IMG/VR virus record: IMGVR_UViG_3300020274_000004
Span: 1-61,227 of that record
Source: a virus
DNA: 61,227 nucleotides
Reading direction: 5' to 3' (one strand)
Shown: piece after piece, positions 17,201 to 27,276 of the stretch
How positions within the stretch are numbered: the first letter of the stretch is position 1
Layout: every line of letters starts with the position of its first letter
Made by a program: the position numbers and the translations under genes
Notes under the pieces: model-generated
Told to the model about the DNA's origin: nothing
The model's input: only the letters and a program-made list of their open reading frames with translations
Database searches by the model: none

Positions 17201-20200
17201 CATTAACCTTAACGTTTCTAGATCTAATCCAAGGAATAGCAGTAGAGGAAACAACACTATCACCAAGAGATTGTCTGTCAATTCTAGGAATAACTCTGGA
17301 ACGAATACCAGATCTAGTTTGTCTAGTGGTAGTAAGTAGAGTTTCTGTTCTATTAACACGACGCATACCACGACCACCCCAAACACCAGGACTAGGAGAT
17401 CTACCACGGTCCATCTCTAACCAGAAGGAGTTTCTAGTAACTCTAGATCCAATAGTTCTACTTGTAGTCCATTGATCTCTCCATGCGTTCCACTGAATAG
17501 GAGCAAAACCATTCTGGTCAACTCTAAGTTCAGAGGATACTGCTTCAAAATCACCTTCAATCTGTGTAACTCTTTGAGGTAATCTTTGAGTTTCCAACCA
17601 GTCATCAGATGCAGGAGTTAGATCGATACGTCCAATATATGTGAATACGTTGAATGGGTTGATGTTCTCAACTCTAGAAGCATATGGTTGGTTGATGATA
17701 GTCAACTCAGCATATGGAAGAGTGATAATTGGTCCCGTCTTCTGATAATTACTAGATAATGTTGTATTGACTTCTAAAGGAACGTTAGTTGTATAATGAG
17801 AGGAATGTAATTCTCCAGATGCAAAGTCTAATGAAGAAGCAAAGTCTTCATGTGAAGTTTCAGACTTACTGTGATCAGAGAAATCATCTACAATGAATCC
17901 ATTCTTTAATCTATCCTTTCCGTCAGCATCAATAATCTTAGTATTGAATGTGTCAGACTCAAGCATGTTGAGTGAAGTATAGTATTCAACTTGATCTAAC
18001 CTACGTTCAATACCACCGATGTCACGCATGGTGTAACGTCTGTTATCTGATCTAGTGATGACAATATCAGTCTCAGGGTCAAAACCATATGGTTTATGAG
18101 ACATGGTTGCTAGAAGCATACCATCTTTAAGATCGTCAGGTTCCTTAGGTAACTCAGAAGATTTACCTTTAATAAGTTGGAATTCACCTGCAGGTGTTAA
18201 GAATGCTTTATCAATTCTAGGTAAGAACCAGTCAAAATCACAACGGAAATCACTTTGAATCTTAGGAACATCAAAGATAGTAGCATTTGGTGTACCTGAT
18301 ACATTGAATACTCTTGACTTAAAGTCAAATGTAGAACAGTTAACAAAAGCAGGAGATGCTACTGTACCAGTACCACTATAAAGATTCTTACAACCAGGTC
18401 TAAAGTCTAAGAAATCTGCAAGATAGGTTGTTTTAAAGAATGGAATATCGGTATATGCTGTATCAAGATATGATTGACCACCGAAGTAATCACCAGTTGC
18501 AGAGTGTGTATAGTAATCAATCACCATCAGAACTTTTCTGATAGGAGTTGCTACACCTTTTTTACGAGTGATCTTAGAGATATCGTAAATGAAACCAGTC
18601 TGATTTACTTCTAAGAAATAATTGTCAGTGATAACTTTAGATCCTGCAATAACAGATCCAACACTGTCGTTAATGATTGCACTAATAGCAGTTCCATTAC
18701 TGTCAAAACCATCAATGGTTTCACCTGACTGTAGTGTGCCACTAATATAAACAAGACTTAGTTTCAAAGTACCTGAGCTGAATGCAACAACTTTTGCTCT
18801 TGCTTTAGAAGTTCTACCAGTAACGATAGTGCCTGTAGCAAAGAAAGTAGGTTCAACCAGAGTTACAGAAGGAAGAACAGGATCATTGTCATCATTAGAC
18901 TCATATACAGCGTGTAATCTGTAGCAGTCTACAAGACCAAGAGATAGATCTCTGTCTTGAATTCTTGTTCCGTATAGATTTGAATATGTTAAATTATAAT
19001 TTTGCTTATCAAGATTTTCTACTGTCTTATTAACTTTAAGAACAAACATCTGTTGACCAGATTTTGTTTTTCTCTGAGTCACGTTCTTCGAGATAGTTGC
19101 AGTAACTTTAATCGAAGTAATGTTAGTTAAGTTATCAATCTGAATAGTTGTCCTATCAGAACTGGTGAACGTGGTATAACCAACAGCACCAGAGTTGGTA
19201 GTATTGATAGTGATCTGATCACCGACAGGGTGAGTGCTATTTGAACCTGCAAGTACGGTGAAGGTATAGTTTGTATCTGAAATTGCTTGGAACTGTTCAT
19301 TCTCAGGGAGAGTAATAGAAATAGAGTTAGAAGCAACGGTCTGTGCGTCAAAAGTTCTTCTAACGATCATAGATTCGTCAGAAATACTCTTGATATACTT
19401 CTTAGGCATCTCACTTAAGAGATTTGCATTCTCAATGTTATTCAACTTAGAACGCTGTCTAAGCAATGCGGTATAAGTTCCTGCAGAAGGAGCAGCACCA
19501 CCAGGACCAGGAGTTACATTAACTGTTTGTGCAGCGTAATTAAAGATTGTGGAAACTTGAGAACCAGTTAGTGAAGTTGGATTAATTTTATCTACTTCAA
19601 CATATTGAGTTCCATTAAAGAAGATTCTATCACCAGGTTTTAAATCTAAAGCAAAGTTTGATTGTGAACCAGTAATCTTTTCAGAACCACCTGATGCATC
19701 ATAAGTGAATGTACTACCTTGAATAACTTGAATGTCACTTAAGATAATGTCAGAAGTAAATTCTGTAGCATTTGTACTTTCATCTCTAGAAACAATCTGT
19801 CTAGTATCAGAGAATGAATAACCATGAACAACTTCGATAGTATCAACATTCAAATTATCAACGGTAACCATTTCACCAACAGTGAAAGAACCTTCAACTT
19901 GATAACATTTAATATGATCACTTCCACTAATTGCATCTACAAGATATGCTCTTGCACCAGAAGTTGCACCAACAAGAAGAGAACCCGCTGAAATATTAAC
20001 AGAGGATGCTAATTCTAAAACAGTAAACATCTGAATGTCAAACAAGTTGACATTGTAAGTATCATCAGCATCTCCAAAGGTTGTATTATCACCATCAGAA
20101 GTATGCTCAATCGCAGCAAGTCTTGCAAAACCAATAATGTTACCTGATTGCTGTCCTGGAGTTGCTGTATAAGTATCCCTTAATTCAATAGTTTGATATG

Positions 20201-21446
20201 CATTGGCAAGAGATGAACCTGTAGCATTAGGGAAACCGTGAATATTATTGACAATAACATTATTACCCATCTCAAATGGAATAATAGTGTTCTGTGCTGA
20301 GTTAGTCTCTCTTGGTTTTTCTAAGTCAACGTATGTTGGAGATAGAGTCTTAACTCTGTATCCTCTAACATATGCAGTTCCTGGACCAAACTCAATAGAA
20401 TATAATCTTTCTGCTGCAACATTACCTTGAGCAGTTGTAGATCCAGATTCATATACACCATTGTTAAAACCATCATCAAGATTTTCTCTAGCAGTAATCT
20501 TGAAATCTTTAACAACATAGTCACCAGATTCCTCAAAGGTTCTGGTTGCCATAGATCTTTCTAATTCATCATATGCACTTCTATCAACAAGTTTCTCAAC
20601 TTTACTATTATTGATTCTTAATAGTTCTAAGAAATCTTTATCAGCGTCATCAGTTAGAAGTTTCTTAACTAATCTTGTGGTGATTCTAAATCTATGAGAA
20701 CCAGGAGCAGCATAGTTACTTGTTCCAGCAGCGTTATCATTGAGACTAAGGTCATCCTCTGGAGTAATAATGGATTCTTGAATATCAAGTCCGATACGAT
20801 AGGAGGGGTTGCTTCCATACTGATCTAATAGTAAGTATTGGTATTGTACGTCAACAAAGAATCCTCTGATGAAGTATACACCTTCTTGAATATATGCTAC
20901 TGAACCTTGTTGTAATGCAGCAGTAGGAAGTAATTGAGCGAAGGGAGAACCAACCTCAATCAAAGTTGTACCGAACGTAATCTCAGTATCAGTGATTAAC
21001 TGTTCATTATTTGAAAATGTCTGTTGAGTATTTTGTGTTCCACCAGATTCAATATATTTAATGTAGAGTGTAATATAACCTTTCGATGAATCTGCAGAAG
21101 AGATACTGAATAATACTTTTGCCTTTACACCAGAAGTAAGACCCTCAATGATCTTTCCATTCAGTTGAGTTCTATACAACTCAACATCAGCACCCAAGAA
21201 TGATTCTTGTAACTGGATAGCGTCTACGTTTAGATCATAACCGACTTGACCAGGGATAACCATGGATCCATCTTTGAAAAGATGCGAACCTACGTTCTCT
21301 ACCTGATTCTGCATAATAGACTGCAGAGTCGTTAGTTCTCGTGCTTGGATTGGGAACCCAGGACGAAATAGCACTCGATAAAAGTTTTTCGTTTTATCGA
21401 AATCGTCGTAGTATGGGGTGACGTTTAGATTGGTGTTTTGTGCCAT
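14217..21446 (-). CDS. DUF4815-type virion structural protein, 2409 aa
   Basis: The N-terminus (TNLNVTPYYDDFDKTKNFYR, then VLFRPGFPIQARELTTLQSI) is the signature of the DUF4815 family, found in large baseplate or fibre proteins of cyanophages. The first 1400 residues are of this type. Residues about 1250-1500 carry an Arg-rich stretch (SRTIGSRVTRNSFWLEMDRG). After residue about 1870 come beta modules (DFTVGETITGNSA..AEVVSW, ETITGGSSSVTATV, and LDGTTAVSHVDE) also present in gp14, gp15 and the giant protein. The position between gp8 and the fibre matches T4 genes 9-11, so a role in the baseplate rim or fibre attachment is likely. It shares TAATG overlaps with its neighbours. Confidence 0.88.
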   Translation of the reverse strand: MAQNTNLNVTPYYDDFDKTKNFYRVLFRPGFPIQARELTTLQSIMQNQVENVGSHLFKDGSMVIPGQVGYDLNVDAIQLQESFLGADVELYRTQLNGKIIEGLTSGVKAKVLFSISSADSSKGYITLYIKYIESGGTQNTQQTFSNNEQLITDTEITFGTTLIEVGSPFAQLLPTAALQQGSVAYIQEGVYFIRGFFVDVQYQYLLLDQYGSNPSYRIGLDIQESIITPEDDLSLNDNAAGTSNYAAPGSHRFRITTRLVKKLLTDDADKDFLELLRINNSKVEKLVDRSAYDELERSMATRTFEESGDYVVKDFKITARENLDDGFNNGVYESGSTTAQGNVAAERLYSIEFGPGTAYVRGYRVKTLSPTYVDLEKPRETNSAQNTIIPFEMGNNVIVNNIHGFPNATGSSLANAYQTIELRDTYTATPGQQSGNIIGFARLAAIEHTSDGDNTTFGDADDTYNVNLFDIQMFTVLELASSVNISAGSLLVGATSGARAYLVDAISGSDHIKCYQVEGSFTVGEMVTVDNLNVDTIEVVHGYSFSDTRQIVSRDESTNATEFTSDIILSDIQVIQGSTFTYDASGGSEKITGSQSNFALDLKPGDRIFFNGTQYVEVDKINPTSLTGSQVSTIFNYAAQTVNVTPGPGGAAPSAGTYTALLRQRSKLNNIENANLLSEMPKKYIKSISDESMIVRRTFDAQTVASNSISITLPENEQFQAISDTNYTFTVLAGSNSTHPVGDQITINTTNSGAVGYTTFTSSDRTTIQIDNLTNITSIKVTATISKNVTQRKTKSGQQMFVLKVNKTVENLDKQNYNLTYSNLYGTRIQDRDLSLGLVDCYRLHAVYESNDDNDPVLPSVTLVEPTFFATGTIVTGRTSKARAKVVAFSSGTLKLSLVYISGTLQSGETIDGFDSNGTAISAIINDSVGSVIAGSKVITDNYFLEVNQTGFIYDISKITRKKGVATPIRKVLMVIDYYTHSATGDYFGGQSYLDTAYTDIPFFKTTYLADFLDFRPGCKNLYSGTGTVASPAFVNCSTFDFKSRVFNVSGTPNATIFDVPKIQSDFRCDFDWFLPRIDKAFLTPAGEFQLIKGKSSELPKEPDDLKDGMLLATMSHKPYGFDPETDIVITRSDNRRYTMRDIGGIERRLDQVEYYTSLNMLESDTFNTKIIDADGKDRLKNGFIVDDFSDHSKSETSHEDFASSLDFASGELHSSHYTTNVPLEVNTTLSSNYQKTGPIITLPYAELTIINQPYASRVENINPFNVFTYIGRIDLTPASDDWLETQRLPQRVTQIEGDFEAVSSELRVDQNGFAPIQWNAWRDQWTTSRTIGSRVTRNSFWLEMDRGRSPSPGVWGGRGMRRVNRTETLLTTTRQTRSGIRSRVIPRIDRQSLGDSVVSSTAIPWIRSRNVKVNVERLKPRTRFYSFFDGKKVSDYFTPKLIELIKNPSTDARTNSTPFIPGETVRGQNSGCVLRVANPDDLYVNNPYDDTVMATSYASTTAYLNIDTDALASNAVGQFYGNIQVGEVLVADSGARAVVKDRRLVSDRFGKMQASFFIPPASVDTNPRWATGTRTVRLSTSDTDSRLAGAVASSAEAEYEASGTLNRVRENVLAVRNAEIVRDTVNQTRNFNTIRTETRQIGWYDPLAQSFISDEEGGVFLTSVEVYFFKKDTNIPVSMQVRTMENGYPTTSILPFSDVTLEPSQIQLSETAAVATKFTFKAPVYIPQSIEHCFVLLSDSNEYQIWISRMGEIDITGDRTISEQPYAGVLFKSQNASTWTADQYEDLKFKVNRAEFDTSGLSTVTLNNAPLDIGNGGKLNLQADPVQTFIPEIDLVLNSTTLPYTVGARIYQKTTLAQGTIAKRTVTTGGVILTVKDITGTFAAGSNTGGVISNRIVSSKTTATMVVSGASGDFTVGETITGNSATAPTAEVVSWTAGSNTLTLSFVSTDFVTSPAETITGGSSSVTATVSSVTYSGDAIEASAVSDGYPTATPTYSTSQRKVRIAHSNHCMHSSANNVIISGIKSEVSPTYLTAAISASDTSLNVNDASAFHTIINGATISATVKGYARIISDAGTEIVSYTAISGDFQTITLSERGLDGTTAVSHVDESIVECYNLDGIPLIEINKTHNGILNPTLDTYEIATSSIGRLGIRSGGFGAVATQNVQYDILVPQIERMLLPETGITARINGISGTSINDGNTRLQESFSNDGVFSDIILSEDNLLSAPQLICSSINESSELAGAKSFRLDLTLTSNKGNVSPLIDTDRMSMTTVMNRINSPANPNTAKLSVGDLHDAVYITRSADLVNPSGAIKVLFTGYRPANTFIKVLYRVRPTGSTDPIETFGFEFFPDAGANVPPTTEKTIFKDYEYEVSGLNFDQYQIKIVFTSPNQSLTPILQDLRAIALAV

Positions 21447-22978
21447 TAGAACTCGATTACGATTTTGATGTCTTCTACTTGGTCGTTAGCACGACTAATT
21501 GATCTCCTATTATCTATGTACACAACCTGACCAGTGTTTGAAGCAACTTCGGGTTTTGCATAACCGTTGTTGAACTTCATACCCAGATCATATTCTGTGT
21601 TGTTGATAGTTCTAGAAGATGAGTTGGGAACAGCAGGGAAGTTGACGTCGGGTTGTCCTGCAGCACCAGAGGTTGCACCACTGATTACGTTAGAACCGTC
21701 AAACTCATTCTGTGTACCAGTAACTTCTGGGAAGATACCGTCAACTGCGTTCTGATAATACTTCAGAAGTTTAGTTGTAGCATTCCAAGAAATCACTCTT
21801 CCACGAGCAGTAACGTTGGTTCCACCAACAACTCGTGTTTGTGTGATGATCTCATCAGGAACGTAGTTACCTTGGAATGTAGGAGCGAAGATAACTGCTT
21901 TAGCAGCAGAGATCGTCAAGTCAGAGATAAGTTCCGATGTACCAAATTTAAGTGGGTTTGTGATAAGACCGATACGACGATAGTCATTATCAACAGGGAA
22001 GTCACCCGCACCCTCATCGTATGAGAGTTTAGCGTTAATCATAACCCTAAAGGCACCGATTTCTGTAACAGCATCTGCACCATGCCCACCAGGAGGAGGC
22101 AAGATAACGTCAACTTGTCCACCAGTACCAGTACCGATACCAGTGATATTATCAATGGTGATTTTACCGAATGTATATCCAGTACCACCAGATGTCACCG
22201 TGGCAGAGATAACTTTACCACCGTCAACAACAATAGAAACACGACCACCAGTTCCGTCACCGTTGATCGCTACGTTATCGTATGTTCCGTTGTTGTAACC
22301 AGAACCTGCAGCATTAATAACAACAGTATCGACTTCACCTGCAACTGCGTTGGTTTGGACTGCAGCGTTTGTGAAGACAGGCATGTAGTCGTTAGAGAAG
22401 AATTTAAGAACACTAGCAACGGGGATAGTGTACATATACTTCCAACGATAACCATCACCTGTTGTAATGATACTAGTGCTAGTGCCAGTAGGCTCAACTG
22501 TACTAGGTTTACCATTTGGATCTGAAGGAGATGTACCATTGTAGATACATTTGTATACTTGATACTGAGAGTTTACAACGTAAAAATCAGAATCATAGAG
22601 TTTAGTAGCACCAGATGCAGCAGTCTTTGATGGGGAATAGTCATGACGATACATGTCATAAGTAAAACCCAATCCACCAGTAGTTTGTTCTGGAGAAACC
22701 CAGTCAATTCTACGACAAACTTGAACGGTATCTGAAGCGAGGACACGTTTCATCGACACCATGTCGTCATAAGAACCAGAAAACTCTGAGAAAGAGTCCA
22801 CTGCCTGAGGCGGTGAGTTCTCATTATCCCAAGGTTGCGGTCTTCCAATAAACAAATACAAACGATCTCTCGTTGCACCTGCTACATCGTCACTCTGGGT
22901 CGAATCAGGACCTTCGAGTGCCTTGATGAACTTTTTCGCAGAAAATATTCTAAACTGATCAGTAAGTAGGGCTGCCAT
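21446..22978 (-). CDS. gp8: Baseplate wedge protein, gp8-like
   Basis: The N-terminus TDQFRIFSAKKFIKALEG, RDRLYLFIGRPQPWDNE and later YRHDYSPSKTAASGATKLYD and GDGYRWKYMYTIPVASVLKF are features of cyanophage gp8. gp8 dimers bind gp7/gp10 in each wedge. The protein is 510 residues versus 334 in T4. Part of the excess is a Gly-rich repeat at residues about 216-300 (INAAGSGYNNGTYDNVAI, VTSGGTGYTFGKITIDNI), the same GxGYT unit that tiles the giant protein. A late promoter lies about 27 bp upstream. Confidence 0.9.
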   Translation of the reverse strand: MAALLTDQFRIFSAKKFIKALEGPDSTQSDDVAGATRDRLYLFIGRPQPWDNENSPPQAVDSFSEFSGSYDDMVSMKRVLASDTVQVCRRIDWVSPEQTTGGLGFTYDMYRHDYSPSKTAASGATKLYDSDFYVVNSQYQVYKCIYNGTSPSDPNGKPSTVEPTGTSTSIITTGDGYRWKYMYTIPVASVLKFFSNDYMPVFTNAAVQTNAVAGEVDTVVINAAGSGYNNGTYDNVAINGDGTGGRVSIVVDGGKVISATVTSGGTGYTFGKITIDNITGIGTGTGGQVDVILPPPGGHGADAVTEIGAFRVMINAKLSYDEGAGDFPVDNDYRRIGLITNPLKFGTSELISDLTISAAKAVIFAPTFQGNYVPDEIITQTRVVGGTNVTARGRVISWNATTKLLKYYQNAVDGIFPEVTGTQNEFDGSNVISGATSGAAGQPDVNFPAVPNSSSRTINNTEYDLGMKFNNGYAKPEVASNTGQVVYIDNRRSISRANDQVEDIKIVIEF

Positions 22979-23004
22979 TTGCTAGGTACTATTGTCCTCC
23001 TGTT

Positions 23005-23012
23005 TATTTATC
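23005..23012 (-). promoter_or_regulatory. Late promoter GATAAATA for gp8
   Basis: The minus strand reads GATAAATA, an exact late box, between the stop of the YHYH gene and the gp8 ATG. An AGGAGG sequence follows within the leader but lies about 17 bases from the ATG, farther than usual. Confidence 0.75.
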
Positions 23013-23016
23013 GTAG

Positions 23017-26000
23017 TTACGAACGAACAACTGTAGAATACTCAATACCCTTAATTCTATAAGAGGCACCGCCATTTCCAGTAAGGTTCTCGCCACCCAA
23101 CACTGCTTGTGCTGCAGCGTTTGCACCTGTAGTATCACCACTCGCATTTGTAAATGTTACAGTTGGGTGAAGATTGTAGGTGCCATCTACCGTTTGAGGG
23201 ATTCCATACCCTCCATTATTAATGGTGATTGATGCAACTTGGTCTCCTGCAGTTGTCATTACAACAGTACCAGTTGCTTGAATATCACCAGTATTCTCGA
23301 TTGCTATTGTTGGGACTCCAGTATAGTTTGTTCCTGGATTTGCAATAATAAAGTCAATAATAGTGTTCTTAGAAGAAAACTCATATAACAATCCACCGAT
23401 ACCAACGTTAACATTACCTGTATTATAAGGTATGATGTCCTTAACAACTAAGAGACCAGTTGCAGGTGTCCAAGATACAACCGTACCTCTGACTCCAGAT
23501 ATTGATCCAGTCACAACCTCATTAACACTAAAGTTTTGACTGTTACCTGATGGAACATCTAATGTGATATTTAGGATAGCAGGATGTGATACACCATCAG
23601 AGAGTCCACCTGCCTCAATAACAGTTGCATACTTGAATGGAATATCAGCGTCTTTAATGCTGTCACCAACTTGGAATAGAGTTGTGTTAGTACCACCTTG
23701 TGTCTCTTCAATACCATAAAGTGAACTAAAGATTCCACCATCAAGACTAATTTGATTTTCAAAATCAGTAGAAGTGTTCACCAGATCAGGAATACCATCT
23801 CCTGCACCTGCATTTTCAGCAATATCTTGGAAATCTTTATCTTGTATTGATCCAATAGGAATTGTAAATGTTGTGATGGTAGATCCTGTAGCATCAATAA
23901 CAACGTGTGGCAATACACCAGAACCAGAAGATGCTGCAACACCTGCATCAAATTGAACAATAGCATCTTCTGTAGATGGTCTACCACCATCAATAAATGC
24001 TAGTTCATCAACTTCAAACGTTACAAGTAATTCTCTTGTGGAAGGATCATAATCATATACTTTTGCAACTTTATTACTTGCATTTTCAACACGACGTATA
24101 ACTCTGTCACCAACGTTAAATTTATAATTTGATAATCCTGTAGCAGTATTGTTCTGTGCTGTATCTAGTACAACTCTCTGATCATAATTAAAGTTTACAC
24201 CACGAGTTAGACCAGTAAATCTTCCTGCACTCTTACTAGTATATGCAATGGTTTCTTTGTTGACAATGATTTGACCAGATCCAGGATATGCATCTGTAGA
24301 GTCAACATAGATATTTGCATCATTTGCACCAACATCTTTTACAAGACCAGTTAAGTAGATTGCACTAGAGTTAAATGCCTGTCTTGCTCTAGTCTTACGC
24401 TTAAGATTTACAAGTTTGGTGAAGATAATGTTTGGTACAGAAGTATATCCTTCACCTGGATCTGTAATTGTAATACCTGTAACAGCACCTTGAGAAATTT
24501 GTGCTGTTGCTTTAGCACCAATACCTCCACCACCAGTGATAAGAACAAATGGTTCTTCTTGATAGAACTCACCTGGGTCTACAATATTGACAGATGTAAC
24601 CTTACCAAGAGTGTCAATCTCAGCAGCACCTTGTGCACCTTGTCCACCACCACCTTCAAAGATGAGTGTTGGAGGAGATGCATAACTTCTACCTTGATTA
24701 AGTAGAGATAGACCAGTAACTGTTTGAACAACAGGACTACCTACTGCACCAGTTCCTTGTCCTCCTAAAATTTTTGCTTTTGCAGGTCCAAAATAATTAT
24801 CACCCTTTCTAGTCATCTTGATATAAGAGACTGATCCGTTATCTGCTAGTACAACATCTCCAGTTGCTAACGTTGGGAAAGTATTAGGTTGTGCAGGAAC
24901 GGGATCACCTTCAAACAGTGGTGCACCATAATACCTTGGACCGATGATGTATGGGAATGCAGGATTCCCACTACCATCTTCAGACATAAAGTAAGCGTAA
25001 GTTCCATTGGGATACTCTGGAGTTACGCCAAACTTTCCATTATATTCATCTAAAGTTCCGACAGATGCATCGTAAATGTAATCTGATGTAAGATCACCCA
25101 AGATGTAACCGTCATTAACTAATCTGAGTCCATACCCAGAGTTGATATAAGAAAAGAGATACAATACTCCAGGTGAATCAACTGGGACTGTAAATCTTAC
25201 TTCACGAGTTGTTGCTAATTCAAACCCAGAAAGATATTGCTGATAAGTAACACTCGATCCATCAATCCAGTACGAGATACCATTTCCAGAGTAAAGAACT
25301 GAAGCGTCACCAGTAATAACAGGATTATTAGAGTGCCAACCGTCCGTCTGCGTAGAAATGAGTATATGGTTTGAACCGTCATTGGTTGAGTCATTTTGAT
25401 TAAAAATGTAAGTTTTTCCTCTATACAGATTCAGAAACTCAGGTGATGAACCATTGAATGCAAACTTACCATTAGCAACAGTAACATTATAAGTTACCGT
25501 GCTTGCGGTGTTCACGATGGGTCTTGCACCTTGAAGTTCTGCAGTATTCCTTAAACGGTAACTAGAGGTTTCCCTAGCAACAGCACCCGAACTGTTGTAA
25601 CCATATGGTCCGTAGATCGGGTATCCGTCAAAGGACATACCAACAATTTTACTGTGACCATCTACATGTCTTGAATAATCAATATTTCCACCTGCCTCTG
25701 TGCCGAAGTGATCTTCGACATAGTAGGTATTCATGTTTTCTTCTTCCTCTTCCTCCTCAGCAGTGGTATCGAGGATCATATAACCTTCGTCACCTGCATA
25801 ACCAGACATGTATTGATGATAAGGACAATGATAATAAATCCTTTGTGTCTCATCACCATTCATGATGAAGATTGGTTGGAAATTCTGTTCGTAATCTGCA
25901 GCATACGCCCCAGATGCACCTGTACTATTGTAATATAACGTTCCATTAGGATCTCTGAGATTACCATCAGGAGTGGTGCTGAATCTCATTGGGTGTCCTT

Positions 26001-27273
26001 GTGTATGGACACTTGTTGGTTGGTTAGTTGCCCAATAAGGATTGATTAATACATTTGCAGGGTTTCTAAATTCACTTTGAACCCAAATGATTAGATAATT
26101 CTTTTGTACTTTGATACCCTCTGGAGCAAAGTAGAAAACACCTGGGGTAAAGTTACCAAACTCGTGTGCATCAGGACCAAATTCAATATAGAAAATACCA
26201 CCAGGGAATTTAATAGGATCAGCAGATACTCTAAATTTGAATCCATTAGAACCCAAACAAAGATCACCATTTGAAAAATCATCACCAGTAACTTGTCTGA
26301 GGTAAATTCTTGTAATTATTCCTGCATTATTTCTTACAATTTTTGCAATCTCACCACGTCCAGTTCCAGATATTTCATCTACAATTCTTCCAACTTCTAT
26401 AGTTCCCAAAGTTTCATCAACATTATCAACAGTGAGCATGATATTGTCAAACTCGGATTTAATACTCCAGTAGAATACTTCCTGCAATCCAAACTGGAAT
26501 ACACCATTTGTTAATGCAAACTCATCAATCGTTTTACTAGTGTGATAGTAGTAAATTTGATTATCAATAAACGCATCATATGCATTATTACCCTTAACAT
26601 AATCATACTTGACTACATCAATAGGGAAGTTTACTGGAGCATTACCAGTAAGACCCCAATCAGGAGTGTGTATGAGACCACCATTTGCTAATATACCAAG
26701 TGTCCTATTAGATGATAATCCTCTAGTTCCTGGATTTGGAACATCTTTACCACCTCTATAAACAAATGTTTGATCAAAATTTCTATCGATAATAACATCC
26801 GACCCACCAGGTTTTCTCTCATCCAAATAAAGTTGAGATGGTTTTGGTGTATTATCAGATACTATTCTAAGTCTGTCAGTTTTTGTAGTTCCATTTAATA
26901 CAAATGATCCTTTAGTTACAGCATTTTGTATTACATCTAATTGACTTGGATATGATTGCCAAATTCTATTGATATCAAATGAATCTACTACGTTTGGTGT
27001 TTCTTGCTCAGGAATGATCTGCAAACGTAACGGATCGTATCCTCTTCCTCTGTTTAAAACTCTGACGTGTGTGATTCTACCAGAATCAGTATCAATAATT
27101 GGATATAATAATGCTGCCACATCTGGTGTGCCACAACCAGTGATTGTTAAACGTGGAGGATCTGCAGGATCATACCCTGATCCTCCGTTTAAAACTTTTA
27201 CTGCACGAACACCGAATACCTCATCAAAGATGGGTTCGATACTTGCACCTGTTCCTGGGACAGTCCTTGCCAT
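23017..27273 (-). CDS. Virion protein with cupredoxin-like site and YHYH domain, 1418 aa
   Basis: Residues 1-120 carry GGSGYDP-type beta repeats. Residues about 420-495 look like the metal half of a cupredoxin: His427 in GHPMRFS, then Cys483, His486 and Met489 in YYHCPYHQYMSG, the order of type 1 copper ligands. A seven-Glu linker follows. Residues about 530-790 form a YHYH domain (IVGMSFDGYPIYGPYGYN, YNGKFGVTPEYPNGTYAYFM, GNPAFPYIIGP). A second cupredoxin-like sandwich near residues 630-740 lacks the ligands. C-terminal GxGYTS repeats follow. The gene starts four bases after the 414-residue gene and lies between gp6 and gp8, so the product is probably a baseplate or fibre part. Copper binding is inference. 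Confidence 0.8.
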   Translation of the reverse strand: MARTVPGTGASIEPIFDEVFGVRAVKVLNGGSGYDPADPPRLTITGCGTPDVAALLYPIIDTDSGRITHVRVLNRGRGYDPLRLQIIPEQETPNVVDSFDINRIWQSYPSQLDVIQNAVTKGSFVLNGTTKTDRLRIVSDNTPKPSQLYLDERKPGGSDVIIDRNFDQTFVYRGGKDVPNPGTRGLSSNRTLGILANGGLIHTPDWGLTGNAPVNFPIDVVKYDYVKGNNAYDAFIDNQIYYYHTSKTIDEFALTNGVFQFGLQEVFYWSIKSEFDNIMLTVDNVDETLGTIEVGRIVDEISGTGRGEIAKIVRNNAGIITRIYLRQVTGDDFSNGDLCLGSNGFKFRVSADPIKFPGGIFYIEFGPDAHEFGNFTPGVFYFAPEGIKVQKNYLIIWVQSEFRNPANVLINPYWATNQPTSVHTQGHPMRFSTTPDGNLRDPNGTLYYNSTGASGAYAADYEQNFQPIFIMNGDETQRIYYHCPYHQYMSGYAGDEGYMILDTTAEEEEEEENMNTYYVEDHFGTEAGGNIDYSRHVDGHSKIVGMSFDGYPIYGPYGYNSSGAVARETSSYRLRNTAELQGARPIVNTASTVTYNVTVANGKFAFNGSSPEFLNLYRGKTYIFNQNDSTNDGSNHILISTQTDGWHSNNPVITGDASVLYSGNGISYWIDGSSVTYQQYLSGFELATTREVRFTVPVDSPGVLYLFSYINSGYGLRLVNDGYILGDLTSDYIYDASVGTLDEYNGKFGVTPEYPNGTYAYFMSEDGSGNPAFPYIIGPRYYGAPLFEGDPVPAQPNTFPTLATGDVVLADNGSVSYIKMTRKGDNYFGPAKAKILGGQGTGAVGSPVVQTVTGLSLLNQGRSYASPPTLIFEGGGGQGAQGAAEIDTLGKVTSVNIVDPGEFYQEEPFVLITGGGGIGAKATAQISQGAVTGITITDPGEGYTSVPNIIFTKLVNLKRKTRARQAFNSSAIYLTGLVKDVGANDANIYVDSTDAYPGSGQIIVNKETIAYTSKSAGRFTGLTRGVNFNYDQRVVLDTAQNNTATGLSNYKFNVGDRVIRRVENASNKVAKVYDYDPSTRELLVTFEVDELAFIDGGRPSTEDAIVQFDAGVAASSGSGVLPHVVIDATGSTITTFTIPIGSIQDKDFQDIAENAGAGDGIPDLVNTSTDFENQISLDGGIFSSLYGIEETQGGTNTTLFQVGDSIKDADIPFKYATVIEAGGLSDGVSHPAILNITLDVPSGNSQNFSVNEVVTGSISGVRGTVVSWTPATGLLVVKDIIPYNTGNVNVGIGGLLYEFSSKNTIIDFIIANPGTNYTGVPTIAIENTGDIQATGTVVMTTAGDQVASITINNGGYGIPQTVDGTYNLHPTVTFTNASGDTTGANAAAQAVLGGENLTGNGGASYRIKGIEYSTVVRS

Positions 27274-27276
27274 TTA

